A stretch of 64,000 nt of DNA, taken from the NCBI RefSeq assembly GCF_963675065.1, contig NZ_OY775906.1, positions 1,218,001 to 1,282,000 on the forward strand, written 5' to 3'. The notes beneath the pieces are model-generated. The model was given only the letters and a program-made list of their open reading frames with translations. It was not told the DNA's origin and ran no database searches. Below, piece by piece: positions 19,315-28,440 of the stretch. Origin of the DNA: an uncultured Draconibacterium sp. (GTDB lineage Bacteria > Bacteroidota > Bacteroidia > Bacteroidales > Prolixibacteraceae). Every line of letters begins with the position of its first letter. Within the stretch, counting starts at the first letter, position 1. The position numbers and the translations under genes were made by a program.

Positions 19315-19366
19315 TTAGCAGACGCATGTAAGATATTTGTTCCCGAAACAAACCGATTTTACAACT

Positions 19367-19942
19367 ATGCTAAGTAGACTTTTACCACCTGAAAAATGGA
19401 GATTTCCAGTACTAATCATAAGCAGCATTTTTGTTGGCCTCATCATTTTCATTTTTTACATCTCAAAGGCACACTCGTATCTTTCCGACAATCCGGAAAC
19501 ATGTACCAACTGCCATATAATGGCTCCGCAGTATGCCACCTGGAACCACAGCTCGCACCGCGAAGTAGCGCATTGTAATGATTGTCATGTTCCGCATAAT
19601 AACGTGTTTAACAAATATTATTTTAAGGCAAAAGACGGACTGCGCCATGCAACGATGTTTACTCTGCGTTTGGAGCCGCAAGTGATTTTTATTCACGAAG
19701 CCGGGAAAGAGGTGGTACACAACAATTGTATTCGCTGTCACAAGCAACAAATAACCGATCCCAAACTTGCCTCCTCTGTATACGACCATACTGCACATAT
19801 GCAGGACCGTCCTTGCTGGGAGTGTCACCGCGAGGTACCTCACGGACGAGTAAACAGTTTGTCGAGTGTGCCCAATGCAAGGGTGCCTTTACCTTCCAGT
19901 CCTGTTCCCGACTGGTTACAATCGTATATAAAAAACAACTAA
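19367..19942 (+). CDS. nrfH: Cytochrome c nitrite reductase small subunit NrfH
   Basis: 191 residues from the ATG at 19367; an earlier TTG at 19337 is in frame but adds ten residues unlike the family. One N-terminal membrane helix (about 12-31) is followed by four CxxCH haem sites (Cys46, 70, 121, 150), the NapC/NrfH number. It takes electrons from menaquinol at the membrane and hands them to NrfA in the periplasm. It is 12 bp ahead of nrfA and downstream of the palindrome at 19291. Confidence 0.92.
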   Translation: MLSRLLPPEKWRFPVLIISSIFVGLIIFIFYISKAHSYLSDNPETCTNCHIMAPQYATWNHSSHREVAHCNDCHVPHNNVFNKYYFKAKDGLRHATMFTLRLEPQVIFIHEAGKEVVHNNCIRCHKQQITDPKLASSVYDHTAHMQDRPCWECHREVPHGRVNSLSSVPNARVPLPSSPVPDWLQSYIKNN

Positions 19943-19954
19943 AAAATAATTCTT

Positions 19955-21469
19955 ATGACTACAAAATCAAAACGCCATCCTTTAGTAAACTGGGGTTTAT
20001 TTCTTGCAACAATTGTTGTGGTATTTGTTTTAGGATTACTCGCCTCTTCTATTCTTGAGCGACGAACAGAAGCTGCTTATGTAAATGTTCCCAAAACCAA
20101 GATCAACCAGTTTGAACCGAGAAATGAGGTGTGGGGCGAAAATTACCCGCGCGAATATCAATCGTATTACGGTACAGCCGATACTTCATTCAGAACAAAA
20201 TATAATGGCAACGCCATGATCGATATGCTGGAAGTTGATCCTCGTCTGGTTGTATTGTGGGCCGGTTACGGATTCTCAAAAGATTACAACCAGGGACGTG
20301 GTCATTACTACGCCGTTACGGATGTACAAAATACTTTGCGTACCGGTGCTCCCAAGGGGCCTAAAGATGGTCCGATGCCATCCACTTGTATGACCTGTAA
20401 AAGTCCCGATGTTCCGCGCTTAATGAACGAAATGGGCGTTAAACAATTCTATACCGGAAAATGGGCAGAGTTGGGACCTGAAGTGGTGAACCCGATCGGT
20501 TGTGCCGACTGCCACGATGCAGAGACAATGAACCTCCGAGTATCGCGCCCGGCATTGGTAGAAGCTTTTGAAAGAATGGGAAAAGACATTACCAAAGCCA
20601 GCCACCAGGAGATGCGCAGTTTGGTGTGCGCTCAATGTCATGTGGAATATTACTTCAATAAAGAAACAGCGCCCGGCGCCAATTACCTGACCTTTCCGTG
20701 GGACAATGGTTTTTCTGCCGAGGCCATGGAAGAATATTACGATAATATAGAGTTCTCGGACTGGACACATGCATTGAGTAAAGCACCAATGCTAAAAGCA
20801 CAACACCCGGGTTACGAAATTTATATGACCGGAATTCATGCACAACGTGGCGTTTCGTGTGCCGACTGCCACATGCCTTACAAAAGCGAGGGCGGACAAA
20901 AATTCACCGATCATAAAATGCAGTCGCCATTAAATAATATTGCCAACTCGTGCCAGGTTTGTCACCGCGAGGAAGCCGGTACTTTAATGGCTAACGTTTA
21001 CGAACGTCAGGATAAAATTATTGAAAACCGCGACAAGCTGGAAGAACAGATCGTAAGAGCGCATGTTGAAGCTAAAAAAGCCTGGGATCTGGGCGCTAAC
21101 GACGAACAAATGAAGGACATTTTGCAAGGCATCCGTCACGCGCAATGGCGCTGGGATTATGCAGCTGCCAGCCACGGTGGTTCATTCCATTCGCCTGTTG
21201 AAATTGGCAGAGTAATCAGTACAGGAATTACCGTTGCCCAGGAAACCCGCATAAAACTGGCCCGTGTGTTAGCCGATCTGGGTTTTAACGAGGAAGTGCC
21301 CTACCCCAATATTGCAACCAAAGCTAAAGCACAGGAATTTATCGGGTTGGATATGGATAAGCTAAACTCGGAAAAGCAGGAATTCTTAAAAACCGTTGTT
21401 CCGGAATGGGAAAAAGAAGCTGAGGAACGCGAAAAAGGTTATGATATAACAGCGTCTTCACAAGAATAA
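19955..21469 (+). CDS. nrfA: Ammonia-forming cytochrome c nitrite reductase NrfA
   Basis: 504 residues. The catalytic haem site is the special CMTCK (145-149), followed by four CxxCH sites (183, 225, 302, 333), the standard pentahaem set. An N-terminal helix (about 13-31) exports or anchors it. It reduces nitrite to ammonium in the periplasm in a complex with NrfH. A rho-independent terminator follows at 21478. Confidence 0.95.
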   Translation: MTTKSKRHPLVNWGLFLATIVVVFVLGLLASSILERRTEAAYVNVPKTKINQFEPRNEVWGENYPREYQSYYGTADTSFRTKYNGNAMIDMLEVDPRLVVLWAGYGFSKDYNQGRGHYYAVTDVQNTLRTGAPKGPKDGPMPSTCMTCKSPDVPRLMNEMGVKQFYTGKWAELGPEVVNPIGCADCHDAETMNLRVSRPALVEAFERMGKDITKASHQEMRSLVCAQCHVEYYFNKETAPGANYLTFPWDNGFSAEAMEEYYDNIEFSDWTHALSKAPMLKAQHPGYEIYMTGIHAQRGVSCADCHMPYKSEGGQKFTDHKMQSPLNNIANSCQVCHREEAGTLMANVYERQDKIIENRDKLEEQIVRAHVEAKKAWDLGANDEQMKDILQGIRHAQWRWDYAAASHGGSFHSPVEIGRVISTGITVAQETRIKLARVLADLGFNEEVPYPNIATKAKAQEFIGLDMDKLNSEKQEFLKTVVPEWEKEAEEREKGYDITASSQE

Positions 21470-21477
21470 GTACCGAC

Positions 21478-21529
21478 AGTATTCATTGGAAGGGGAAAGG
21501 CATTCGTGCAACCGCTTCCTATGAATACT
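21478..21529 (+). terminator. Terminator after nrfHA
   Basis: A long hairpin (AGTATTCAT-T-GGAAG paired with CTTCC-T-ATGAATACT, 14 bp with one mismatch) and a 22-base loop, followed closely by a run of six T. It starts 8 bases after the nrfA stop. Confidence 0.75.
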
Positions 21530-21563
21530 TTCACTTTTTTGTAAACATCATAAGGTTATTATT

Positions 21564-22778
21564 ATGAAAAAATTGAAATACATCGGGTTGATTGTATTGG
21601 GTGTTTTTATTGCCCAATTTTCAAATGCACAATTCACGCTGTCGGGCGAATTCAGACCACGAACAGAAATAAGCCACGGTTACAAAAGTCTGGCTTTTGA
21701 AGACCAGGATGCTTCTACCATAACCGCACAGCGCACCCGCTTAAATGCCGGTTTTACCAACGAATTTATAAAAACCAGTCTTGTGCTTCAGGATGTTCGT
21801 CGCTGGGGAAATCAGCCGCAGTTGGTTACCAACGAAGATTATGCGGTATCCGTTCACCAGGCCTGGGCCGAAGTATTGTTTTCTCCGGAGTTTTCTTTAA
21901 AAGCCGGAAGACAGGAATTGGTATACGACGACTCGCGAATTTTTGGAAATGTGGGCTGGGCACATCAGGCACGCTCGCACGATGTAGCTATTTTTAAATA
22001 CGAGAAGGACATAAAGCTGCATTTTGGTATTGCACACCACGAAAACGGCGACTTAACCAACGGAGATTACGATGGTCCGGATGCGTATAAAGACATGCAA
22101 TTCGTTTGGTTCAATAACAAGTGGGACAAGGCTTCATTAAGTTTACTTTTACTGAATAACGGTGTTCCGGCGATGGAAGATGATGAGCAAACAACAAAAT
22201 TCAGTCAAACACTGGGCGGCCGTGTTACCACAAATATCGGTGAAGTAAAAGTAGCGTCGAACCTTTATTACCAAACCGGCAAACATATTTCGGGTCGCGA
22301 CATTTCGGCACTAAACTTTCTGGCCGAAGCATCGATGAAGGCATTTACACTTGGCTTTGAGCACCTTTCAGGAACGGATTACAACGAAAGCGATTATAAA
22401 TCCTTTACTCCGTTTTATGGCACCAACCATAAGTTCAATGGTTTTATGGACTATTTTTATGTAGGTAATCACATGGGCTCGGTAGGTCTGAACGATTTGT
22501 ATCTCAAATACAAGTACACCAAAGATAAAATCGGGTTTAACGCACATCTGCATTATTTTGCAGCAGCGGCCGATATTGCTGCTGATACCGACAACTACCT
22601 CGGAACCGAACTGGATCTTTCATTATCGTGGGCAGTAAACCCAATGGCGAATATTTCGTTCGGACTATCATCAATGTTTGCCGGCGATTCAATGGAAATT
22701 ATAAAAGGCGGCGACAGCTCGGCTACTCAATACTGGGGCTATGTCATGCTTTCGGTAACGCCATCGTTTATAAAATAA
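21564..22778 (+). CDS. Alginate-export-type outer-membrane porin
   Basis: 404 residues with a signal peptide ending in SNAQ (about 1-22). The mature part begins FTLSGEFRPRTEI and continues RTRLNAGF, LVLQDVRRWG and LKAGRQELVYDDSR, a pattern shared by alginate_export-like barrels of Bacteroidota; it is rich in amphipathic strands. These serve as channels for small solutes. It follows nrfHA after a terminator, so an association with nitrite uptake is possible but not shown. Confidence 0.72.
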   Translation: MKKLKYIGLIVLGVFIAQFSNAQFTLSGEFRPRTEISHGYKSLAFEDQDASTITAQRTRLNAGFTNEFIKTSLVLQDVRRWGNQPQLVTNEDYAVSVHQAWAEVLFSPEFSLKAGRQELVYDDSRIFGNVGWAHQARSHDVAIFKYEKDIKLHFGIAHHENGDLTNGDYDGPDAYKDMQFVWFNNKWDKASLSLLLLNNGVPAMEDDEQTTKFSQTLGGRVTTNIGEVKVASNLYYQTGKHISGRDISALNFLAEASMKAFTLGFEHLSGTDYNESDYKSFTPFYGTNHKFNGFMDYFYVGNHMGSVGLNDLYLKYKYTKDKIGFNAHLHYFAAAADIAADTDNYLGTELDLSLSWAVNPMANISFGLSSMFAGDSMEIIKGGDSSATQYWGYVMLSVTPSFIK

Positions 22779-22812
22779 AGTAAAAATAACTATCCACTAA
22801 TTTCTTACCTAC

Positions 22813-22887
22813 CCCTCGTTTGTACCTTAAATCCGCATGTTGATTTAAGGTACAAACGAGGGACAGGTGTCGATTACAAACGAGGGG
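22813..22887. repeat. Perfect 21-bp inverted repeat plus a third half-site
   Basis: The arms 22813-22833 and 22842-22862 pair perfectly over 21 bp around an 8-base loop. The outer 12 bases (TACAAACGAGGG) occur a third time, in the same orientation as the right arm, at 22875-22886. It lies 35-109 bases after the porin stop and upstream of the PepSY gene. Nothing like a T tract follows, so it may be an operator or an RNA structure rather than a simple terminator. Confidence 0.55.
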
Positions 22888-22921
22888 CAGCTGCAAAATC
22901 TTTGTTATTATGTTTCCCACT

Positions 22922-22939
22922 TTGTACCAATTGTTACAA
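22922..22939. promoter_or_regulatory. Second CRP/FNR-type palindrome, upstream of the PepSY gene
   Basis: TTGTACC-AATT-GTTACAA: the right half equals that of the site at 19291 and the left half differs by one base (TTGTACC for TTGTAAC). Spacer length (4) is the same. It lies 46 bases before the chosen start of the PepSY gene, suggesting shared control with nrfHA. Confidence 0.5.
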
Positions 22940-22985
22940 CATGATTTACAAATGTTGAACATATTTGCGGAACAAAAACAACAAT

Positions 22986-24605
22986 ATGGCCCGAAAAAGA
23001 CTGATAAAAACATTAAAAAAACTACATAAATGGCCGGCAATTATTATTGCCTTTATCGCCATTCTTTTTGCGGCATCGGGAATTGTGATGAACCACCGCC
23101 AGTTGTTTTCCGGTGTTGATGTATCAAGAAACCTGCTGCCCAAAAACTATCATTACAAAAACTGGAATCTGGCAGCAGTTCGCGGCTCCATCCAGCTTGA
23201 AGATGCTATTTTAATGTATGGAAATATAGGTATTTGGAAATCGGATGACGATCTTAAATTGTTTGAAGATTTTAACCAGGGTTTTCCAAAAGGAATTGAT
23301 AATCGCAAGATCTATTCCATCGTTCAGTTTAAGGATGAGCTTTTTGCCGGAACACAAATGGGATTGTATAAACGCAGTGCAACAAAAAACACCTGGCAAA
23401 AACTGGAAATACCGGTAGAAAAAGAACGTATTGCCGATTTGGAAATCAAAAACAATAAACTGTTGGTGCTCACACGTAATTATTTATTGGAAAGTACCGA
23501 CGGACAACACTTTGAAAAAATACAATTACCCGAGCCGGTAAATTACGAACGCAAAACCGGCTTATTTAATACCTTTTGGGAATTACACAGCGGCGAGCTC
23601 TTCGGACTGGCCGGAAAACTGTTTGTTGATTTGCTGGGACTGGTCACTATTGTACTATCGGTAACCGGATTGCTGCATTTTTTCTTTCCAAAATGGATTA
23701 AACGCAGGAAGAAAAAAATTCAGAAGCAGACTGGAAAAGAAGATCATCCCCTTCCCCCTCAAGGGGGTAACCGGAGTAACAAATTTTCCGGAGATAAGGT
23801 TAAGAACGCTTCTATCAACAAGCTGGTGAGCACGAAGAAGCTTAACCTGCACTGGCACAATGTGGTGGGCTATGTATTTGCCCTATTTCTGCTGATTAAT
23901 ACTTTTTCGGGGATGCACTTGCGGCCACCTTTATTAATCGCAATTGCCACAAAACAGGTGGGTATTATTCCGGGCACCCATCTCGACAGCCCGAATCCGT
24001 GGTTTGATAAATTGCGGCGTATCCACTGGGATGCTGCCAACCAACGTTATATTTTCTCCACTTCCGATGGATTTTTCTTTGCAGACGAAACGCTGAGTAA
24101 AAAACTTACACCTGCCCCATCGCAGCCGCCGGTAAGTGTTATGGGCTGTAATGTACTGGAGCCAATTGGCAAAGATTATCTGATGGTAGGATCGTTTAGC
24201 GGAATGTTTGTTTGGAACCCGCAAACCGGGATGGTAGCCGACTTTTTTACCGGGCAGCCCTACCACGCCCCGCAAGGAATGGCGCGGCCTATTGGTGCGA
24301 ATACCGTTGCCGGATTTGTACAAAGTAAAAACAAAAGTTGGTGGTTCGATTACAGCGGCGGTGCCATCCAACTAAATGCACAAAACGAAAAAAGTGCGTT
24401 CACCGCCATGCCCGAAGAAATACGCGCTGCTTCGCCCATGTCGTTATGGAATGTGGCGCTGGAAATACACACGGGACGTATTTTCGAACACCTCGTAGGT
24501 AGCTTTTACATTCTGTTTGTACCACTGGCAGGCATTTGTTTTATGGTGGTAATCATCAGCGGATTCTTCCTTTGGTGGATGGTATTTCGCAGAAAAAGAA
24601 AATAA
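22986..24605 (+). CDS. PepSY-associated membrane protein
   Basis: 539 residues from the ATG at 22986 (MARKRLIKTLKKLHKW); the frame is open seven codons earlier from a TTG. Membrane helices lie near the N-terminus (about 18-36), around 213-237, around 288-306 and at the C-terminus (about 500-535, PLAGICFMVVIISGFFLWW), the arrangement of PepSY_TM proteins, which are often linked to metal or haem reduction and respiratory functions. A GC palindrome interrupts the linker near residue 260. An FNR-type site lies upstream, consistent with a role in anaerobic respiration. Confidence 0.75.
   Translation: MARKRLIKTLKKLHKWPAIIIAFIAILFAASGIVMNHRQLFSGVDVSRNLLPKNYHYKNWNLAAVRGSIQLEDAILMYGNIGIWKSDDDLKLFEDFNQGFPKGIDNRKIYSIVQFKDELFAGTQMGLYKRSATKNTWQKLEIPVEKERIADLEIKNNKLLVLTRNYLLESTDGQHFEKIQLPEPVNYERKTGLFNTFWELHSGELFGLAGKLFVDLLGLVTIVLSVTGLLHFFFPKWIKRRKKKIQKQTGKEDHPLPPQGGNRSNKFSGDKVKNASINKLVSTKKLNLHWHNVVGYVFALFLLINTFSGMHLRPPLLIAIATKQVGIIPGTHLDSPNPWFDKLRRIHWDAANQRYIFSTSDGFFFADETLSKKLTPAPSQPPVSVMGCNVLEPIGKDYLMVGSFSGMFVWNPQTGMVADFFTGQPYHAPQGMARPIGANTVAGFVQSKNKSWWFDYSGGAIQLNAQNEKSAFTAMPEEIRAASPMSLWNVALEIHTGRIFEHLVGSFYILFVPLAGICFMVVIISGFFLWWMVFRRKRK
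23746..23768. repeat. Palindromic repeat inside the PepSY coding region
   Basis: A CCCCC-TCAA-GGGGG palindrome with a preceding CATCCCCTT, in frame, encoding HPLPPQGGN in a linker between membrane helices. It resembles the intergenic palindromes at 5056 and looks like a repeat that entered the gene at a tolerant position. Confidence 0.5.
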
Positions 24606-24790
24606 AATCCGGGTGGTAAAGACACACCAACTTACCCCCCGAATAAAATTGCCGGAAGACCGGAGACGGGAGACAGAAGAAAATCCGAACCCATTCACAA
24701 TTCACTTCGGGCTTCGAGTATCCGGTATCTTCATTTTCCGCAGGCTTGTAATTTCTGCTTATATTAGCCTCCTATAAAACCTGTCGTATT

Positions 24791-25579
24791 ATGGATTACA
24801 TCAACATCAATAAAAAACTTTGGAACGAGAAAACAGCTATTCATTTTAAATCGGATTTTTACGATGTTGATGCTTTTATAAACGGAAAGGATTCGTTAAA
24901 CCCGATTGAACTGGAATTACTTGGCGACATCCGAGGCAAAAAGATCCTTCACCTGCAATGCCATTTTGGACAGGACACGCTATCGTTGGCAAGGCACGGC
25001 GCCCAGGCCACCGGAGTTGATTTTTCGGAAAAAGCCATAGAAAAAGCCCGGCAGCTCAACGAACAACTTGGCACCAATGCACAGTTTATTCAAAGCGATG
25101 TGTATAAACTCCCCGAAGTGCTGGATGAAAAGTTTGATATCGTTTATACTTCGTACGGTGTAATTGGCTGGCTGCCCGACATGAAAAAGTGGGCAACAAT
25201 GATTGAGCACTTTTTAAAACCCGGCGGTCAACTGGTGTTTGTGGAGTTCCACCCCATTGTTTGGATGTTTAGCTACGATTTTAAGCAGGTGGAGTACGAC
25301 TATATGGAATCGGAAGCGATTGTAGAAGAGCTGGAAGGCACCTATACCGATAGTGATGCGCCGATAAAGGGGAAGTCGGTGTGCTGGAACCACGGCCTTA
25401 GCACGGTTATCGATTCGCTGATAAAAGCCGGACTTACCCTCTCCGACTTTAAAGAATTCAACTATTCCCCCTACAACTGCCTCGAAAATTTAGTTGAAGT
25501 TGAAGAAGGGAAATATAAAATTAAAGGGTTGGAAAATAAGTTTCCTTTGGTGTATTCGGTAAAAGCAGTAAAAAACTAA
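24791..25579 (+). CDS. Class I SAM-dependent methyltransferase
   Basis: 262 residues. Motif I is KILHLQCHFGQDTLSLA (about 50-66), followed by ATGVDFSEKAIEKA, VYTSYGVIGW and the FLKPGGQLVFVEFHP strand; these define a class I methyltransferase of the type-11/25 group. The substrate is unknown. It is a single gene with about 180 bp of non-coding sequence on each side. Confidence 0.85.
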   Translation: MDYININKKLWNEKTAIHFKSDFYDVDAFINGKDSLNPIELELLGDIRGKKILHLQCHFGQDTLSLARHGAQATGVDFSEKAIEKARQLNEQLGTNAQFIQSDVYKLPEVLDEKFDIVYTSYGVIGWLPDMKKWATMIEHFLKPGGQLVFVEFHPIVWMFSYDFKQVEYDYMESEAIVEELEGTYTDSDAPIKGKSVCWNHGLSTVIDSLIKAGLTLSDFKEFNYSPYNCLENLVEVEEGKYKIKGLENKFPLVYSVKAVKN

Positions 25580-25818
25580 GTTCTTAAACTCATGCTATCA
25601 AAAGCGTCTTCCCGAGTTTATGTCTGGTTTGATTTACATAGTATTTATTTCTATAATTGGAGAATTTAACCTGCTTGCAGGAATTAACCGGGTACTTAAT
25701 GTGTTTATACAATCAACTGATAACAAAACACTTCGCAGATGTGTCATAAAATTGTCGTAATGATTTTCAACAAGCAATGATTGATTATAACTAGTTTTGG
25801 CTTAACAAAAAGTAAACG

Positions 25819-26868
25819 ATGAGCGATAATCAATTAGCACAAAACATTAAAGCACTTCGAAAAAGTAAAGGATATTCTCAGGAGGCTCTTGCTGAAATTT
25901 CGGGACTAAGTTTAAGAACGGTTCAGCGAATAGAAAACGAAAATCGAAATCCTTCAGGAGAATCATTAAAAAGACTATCATCAGCCTTAGGAGTTTCTCC
26001 TGATTACCTGCTTGAGTGGGAACCCAATGAGAATTCTAACTTTTTATTAATTCTTGCCTTCTCTCCTATTTTGTGTATAATAAATCCGTTTTTGGCCATT
26101 TTAGTCCCTTTGATATTGTGGTCGATTCAAAAAAATCAAATTCGGGGCGTGAAGGCACTTGGCGTAAAAATCTTAAAAATACAGACCACCTGGCTGGTGG
26201 TATTTTTTGTCTTCAGAACAATAAACTTTCTGAGGTTACAATATATTGTTCAGAATACAACCCAGTTCGTTGGCGATCAATGGGACTCTTTTTTATCCGA
26301 TGTTGAAACTCAATCGTACCTGAAAACTATTTTTATCGTAATAAATATCTTAATCATCTTTTTTATGACTTACAAAACGTACCGAAACAACCAGAAAAAC
26401 AAACCAAAACTGACTATAAAAAGACCTGGTATGAAATCTTATTTATTTCTAATCGTAATTCTGTTTTTTACTGCATGCAATAAAAAAACACAAACTACAT
26501 CGCAACGCTTTATTGAACCTTGTGAATACTCAATAATGAGCTATCAGGTTAAAAATGCGGCTTATCATGATTCTGTGAAAAGGTTCTTAACAGATGACTC
26601 CTACATTTCTGTTTCCGGCGATTCAACATTTACGATTACAAACGAACTGGGAGAATTTCTTTTTAATGGAAATAACTTCGGATATACAATTATAAACGAC
26701 TCTCTGATTCTTTCGAACAATAAACAGCGGTTGTCCTATAAAATACTAGAACTTGATCCAAATTCATTTCAACTTGAGATTGACAATAAATATTTTGACC
26801 GAATTGATTTAATTAAACCAAAAGAAAAAAGACGAAGAATTGAAACGATTGTAGAAATTGAATATTAA
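25819..26868 (+). CDS. XRE-type HTH membrane protein fused to a lipoprotein-like domain
   Basis: 349 residues. An XRE helix-turn-helix is at about 6-66 (GYSQEALAEISGLSLRTVQRIE). Three or four membrane helices follow (about 73-100, 123-140, 170-184). From residue 205 (genomic 26431) the sequence restarts like a separate lipoprotein: MKSYLFLIVILFFTAC with a lipobox Cys, then a soluble beta-rich domain. Either this is a true fusion or two genes lying in the same frame where the first lost its stop. No ribosome binding site is obvious before 26431. Targets unknown. Confidence 0.6.
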   Translation: MSDNQLAQNIKALRKSKGYSQEALAEISGLSLRTVQRIENENRNPSGESLKRLSSALGVSPDYLLEWEPNENSNFLLILAFSPILCIINPFLAILVPLILWSIQKNQIRGVKALGVKILKIQTTWLVVFFVFRTINFLRLQYIVQNTTQFVGDQWDSFLSDVETQSYLKTIFIVINILIIFFMTYKTYRNNQKNKPKLTIKRPGMKSYLFLIVILFFTACNKKTQTTSQRFIEPCEYSIMSYQVKNAAYHDSVKRFLTDDSYISVSGDSTFTITNELGEFLFNGNNFGYTIINDSLILSNNKQRLSYKILELDPNSFQLEIDNKYFDRIDLIKPKEKRRRIETIVEIEY

Positions 26869-26968
26869 AATCGCGCAACAATTGGTTGCAGGTTGTTATT
26901 CCAGATACTCTGAGCATGAATTTTATTAAAAATTAGCATGGGTTAAAAATTGGCGATGTAAAAGACCC

Positions 26969-28231
26969 TTAATTCACCACCTCGCCTACCGAACCGTTTT
27001 CGCCAGGTTTCAGTTCAAAAACAAACACGGGTTTTAAATCGGGCTCCGTTCGGTGCGATACATAAAGAATAGCCGTTTGGCTTTCGTCGGAAATTTTATT
27101 GATTAACGCCGATAACAGCGCCGCACTTTTATCGTCCAGTCCGGTTGAAGGCTCGTCGAGAATCAGCAGCGGCGGATGTTTAATCATGGCACGGGCAATC
27201 AGCACCATCCTTCGGTGTACCTGCGAAAGATCGACAAAAGCCCGGTTGCCTTTATCTGCCAGTCCCAGCACTTTTAGCCAGTTGTTGGCCACGTGTTGTT
27301 GTATTTCGCTTGGCCGGTGGTACAAGCCAATGGAATCGTGAAAACCCGAGATCACCATTTGTTCGGCGGTATGACGGCGTTTAAACAGCTCCATCATCGA
27401 TGGTGTAAAATACCCGATCTTCTTTTTAATTTCCCAAACACTTTCGCCCGTTCCTTTACGGCGGCCAAACAGTTCAATGTTCTGCCCAAATGCTTTTGGA
27501 TTATCACCGTTTATCATGGTTAAAATAGTGGTTTTCCCCGATCCGTTTGGGCCTTTTAATTGCCAGAACTCTCCGGCTTTAATCGTCCAATTTATACTAT
27601 TCAGGATCTGTCGTTCCCGGTATTTTACCGAAACATCGCTTAGTTTTATCAATTCGTTGTAGCGAATAGTTTGTTCGTGTAAGGGTCCCGGAATTTCAAT
27701 AGCAAAATGAGCAATGGTTTCCGGCTCATATTTTTCAAGGTATTGTTCAATTCCATCATTAAAAACTACTTTTCTATTATCAACGCGCATGGCATGTTTT
27801 ATAAACGGCAACAGATCACTCCTTCGTTTAAACACCTGTATCACAGTCATTTTGTTGGCAATGCTTTCCAATCGCTCTTTTAACTGCTTTACCGAAGCTA
27901 CATCCAGCGCATCAAAAGGATTATCAAGGATAATAAAACCGGGCTGTTTGGCCATCAGAAATTCAAGCAGCGCCTTTTTTTGCTCTCCGCTTGACAGTGT
28001 GCGTATGCTGCGGCCATAGCTTTTGGTCAGCTCAAAATTATCGTGCCTGAATTCATCCTCCATAAACTTCGCCAGCGTTGTATTCGAAAACAACACGCCC
28101 TTTTTTCCTGTAAGTTCCGGGAAATGCTCTGAACACTCCCCTTTCAATAGCTTTTTTATAAAGGTCGAATCCATGACCAGGTCATCGCCGTTTAAAGCCA
28201 CATGTTTAAGCATATCCCGTGTTTTGATCAT
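26969..28231 (-). CDS. Double ABC ATPase with complementary half-sites
   Basis: 420 residues in two ABC modules. The first (1-175) has the signature LSSGE (79-83) and Walker B FIILDNP (99-105) but no Walker A. The second (about 190-420) has Walker A GPNGSGKTT (227-235) and Walker B LLILDEP (355-361), but its signature is degenerate (DLSQVHRR, 334-341). Pairing the good Walker A with the good signature would give one composite ATP site. The layout recalls ModF-like proteins, which act in the cytoplasm without a known permease. No permease gene is adjacent. Confidence 0.78.
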   Translation of the reverse strand: MIKTRDMLKHVALNGDDLVMDSTFIKKLLKGECSEHFPELTGKKGVLFSNTTLAKFMEDEFRHDNFELTKSYGRSIRTLSSGEQKKALLEFLMAKQPGFIILDNPFDALDVASVKQLKERLESIANKMTVIQVFKRRSDLLPFIKHAMRVDNRKVVFNDGIEQYLEKYEPETIAHFAIEIPGPLHEQTIRYNELIKLSDVSVKYRERQILNSINWTIKAGEFWQLKGPNGSGKTTILTMINGDNPKAFGQNIELFGRRKGTGESVWEIKKKIGYFTPSMMELFKRRHTAEQMVISGFHDSIGLYHRPSEIQQHVANNWLKVLGLADKGNRAFVDLSQVHRRMVLIARAMIKHPPLLILDEPSTGLDDKSAALLSALINKISDESQTAILYVSHRTEPDLKPVFVFELKPGENGSVGEVVN

Positions 28232-28440
28232 ACCAAGTTAGAAATATCAGACCAATAACCTGATTAAACTCTCAACATTCGAATAAATCCTTTTAACATT
28301 TTATTTTGAATTAATCTTAATAAGCCGTAAATTGAATTCCATTATCCTCCCACCCATTTTTTAAACCAAAAAACATCTAAAATCAGCCTGCTTTTATTAG
28401 GACATGAAGCTATTTATGATAAACATAACCTAATGTAAAA

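Noticed and set aside
19337..19366. TTG start for nrfH
   Set aside because: It adds ten residues not typical of the family, and the ATG at 19367 gives a normal short N-terminus before the membrane helix.
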